The notes under the pieces were generated by a model, which saw nothing but the letters and a program-made list of their open reading frames with translations, did not search any database and was not told the origin of the DNA. A program made the translations under genes and the position numbers. DNA of 64,000 nucleotides from Archilochus colubris (lineage: Eukaryota; Chordata; Aves; Apodiformes; Trochilidae), in assembly GCA_023079485.1 (NCBI GenBank), contig CM041092.1, positions 4,216,627 to 4,280,626 on the forward strand. Direction: 5' to 3'. This document shows positions 63,501 to 64,000 of the stretch, in pieces (the stretch's first letter is position 1; every line of letters starts with the position of its first letter).

Positions 63501-64000
63501 TTCTCTGGATCGTAATCTGGGGGCATTACTCAACATTTCCCTGCATGCTTTCTGAAAAATAAAAGAATTTCTGTTTGGAGCTACACAAGTGTTTGTGTGG
63601 CATTTTGAACTCCTTTGTCATCACTTTCCTCTGTGCATCCTCTGAGGTTCACTGAGCAGAGCCCCAACCACCAAGATTCTGACCCAAACCCACCCCTCCA
63701 CACTGAGCACTTGCTTTGCTCTTACAACACACCTTAAATGAGGAGTCAGCAAGGCAGGCTGAGAGGAAAAAATATATCAAATCAGATGAAAATGACTCAG
63801 ACTGTTTTGGTGCAAAGGACCACACAAGCAAAGAGCATTGACACGACATGGTCTTGGTTTGAAGGCCATTGATGAATACTTCCCTACTGCAAAGTCTGGA
63901 ATGTTTTTTTCCCTCTGCAGCAGATCTGCAGCTGTTTGAAAAGATAAATTAGTTTAACTCTTTTCTTACAGCAAAGCAAGTAAAAAGAAAAAAAAAAAAA
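60536..64000. other. AT-rich noncoding stretch with one possible exon
   Basis: No gene recognised. Short TATATA runs occur at about 60675-60690. T-runs occur near 62172-62190, and the window ends in an A-run. A pyrimidine-rich stretch ending at 61143 followed by a good donor at 61321 frames a 180-base open segment. Positions 61740-63100 are repeat-poor and TAAT-rich. Confidence 0.5.
61144..61323 (+). other. candidate exon of an unknown transcript (weak)
   Basis: A pyrimidine-rich CCTTTTTTGTTCTTTCCTGGAAG precedes the interval, and AAG followed by GTAAGTG closes it. One plus-strand frame is stop-free across all 180 bases and ends in the donor itself (TAA within GTAA). No protein family is recognisable in the peptide. 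The exon reading rests only on the two splice-like signals and the open frame. Confidence 0.15.

Noticed and set aside
1..64000. tRNA, rRNA, CRISPR array, or bacterial or viral gene cluster
   Set aside because: No cloverleaf with matching internal promoter boxes, no rRNA-like blocks, no regularly spaced direct repeats with unique spacers, and no dense coding were seen on either strand.

Overview
This window looks like intergenic or intronic DNA from a vertebrate, most probably a bird. The main evidence is four to five truncated CR1 LINE fragments with the typical avian 3' end, in which a TTCCAACCCAAACCATTCT-type block is followed by short ATTCTGTG repeats. No mammalian SINE or L1 was recognised. 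The DNA is AT-rich and CpG-poor, and full of poly(A), poly(T) and purine-only tracts. There is no bacterial gene organisation: no operons, ribosome binding sites, tRNA, rRNA or CRISPR. I cannot name the species, chromosome or nearest gene.

I could not support any intact protein-coding gene. The open frames are mostly short, often start at non-ATG codons, and usually fall in low-complexity purine or pyrimidine tracts, in CR1 3' ends, or in AT-rich DNA with scattered stops. The only sequence recognisable as former protein-coding DNA is a decayed CR1 ORF2 fragment near 26.2-26.5 kb. It covers the linker between endonuclease and reverse transcriptase and carries stops and frameshifts. Two stretches (about 28.9 kb and 61.1 kb) have a strong acceptor/donor pair around an open frame and could be unannotated exons, but support is weak.

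Layout: 1-6.3 kb is plain AT-rich DNA with an alternating CG tract at 3.0 kb. A pyrimidine tract lies at 6.4 kb and a diverged 40-bp tandem duplication at 10.1 kb. A purine-rich region of about 0.5 kb at 10.9-11.5 kb contains a 13-bp minisatellite. Antisense CR1 copies lie at 15.6 and 17.5 kb, and a pure A/T block at 25.8 kb precedes the CR1 ORF2 fossil. From about 27 to 33 kb the DNA is repeat-poor and TAAT-rich. The stretch at 39.4-41.0 kb has the look of a conserved regulatory block: no repeats, locally retained CpGs, and several dyad-symmetric homeodomain-type motifs. At 41.7-41.85 kb a cluster of GATA motifs sits next to G-runs. A sense CR1 tail with an AT microsatellite is at 42.5 kb and another antisense CR1 stub at 49.1 kb. 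A near-exact 24-bp tandem duplication is at 60.5 kb. The rest is unremarkable.

The overall picture is a gene desert or long intron, possibly carrying long-range enhancers. That enhancer reading is an inference from composition and motifs and needs a cross-species alignment. I found no previously undescribed multi-gene system.
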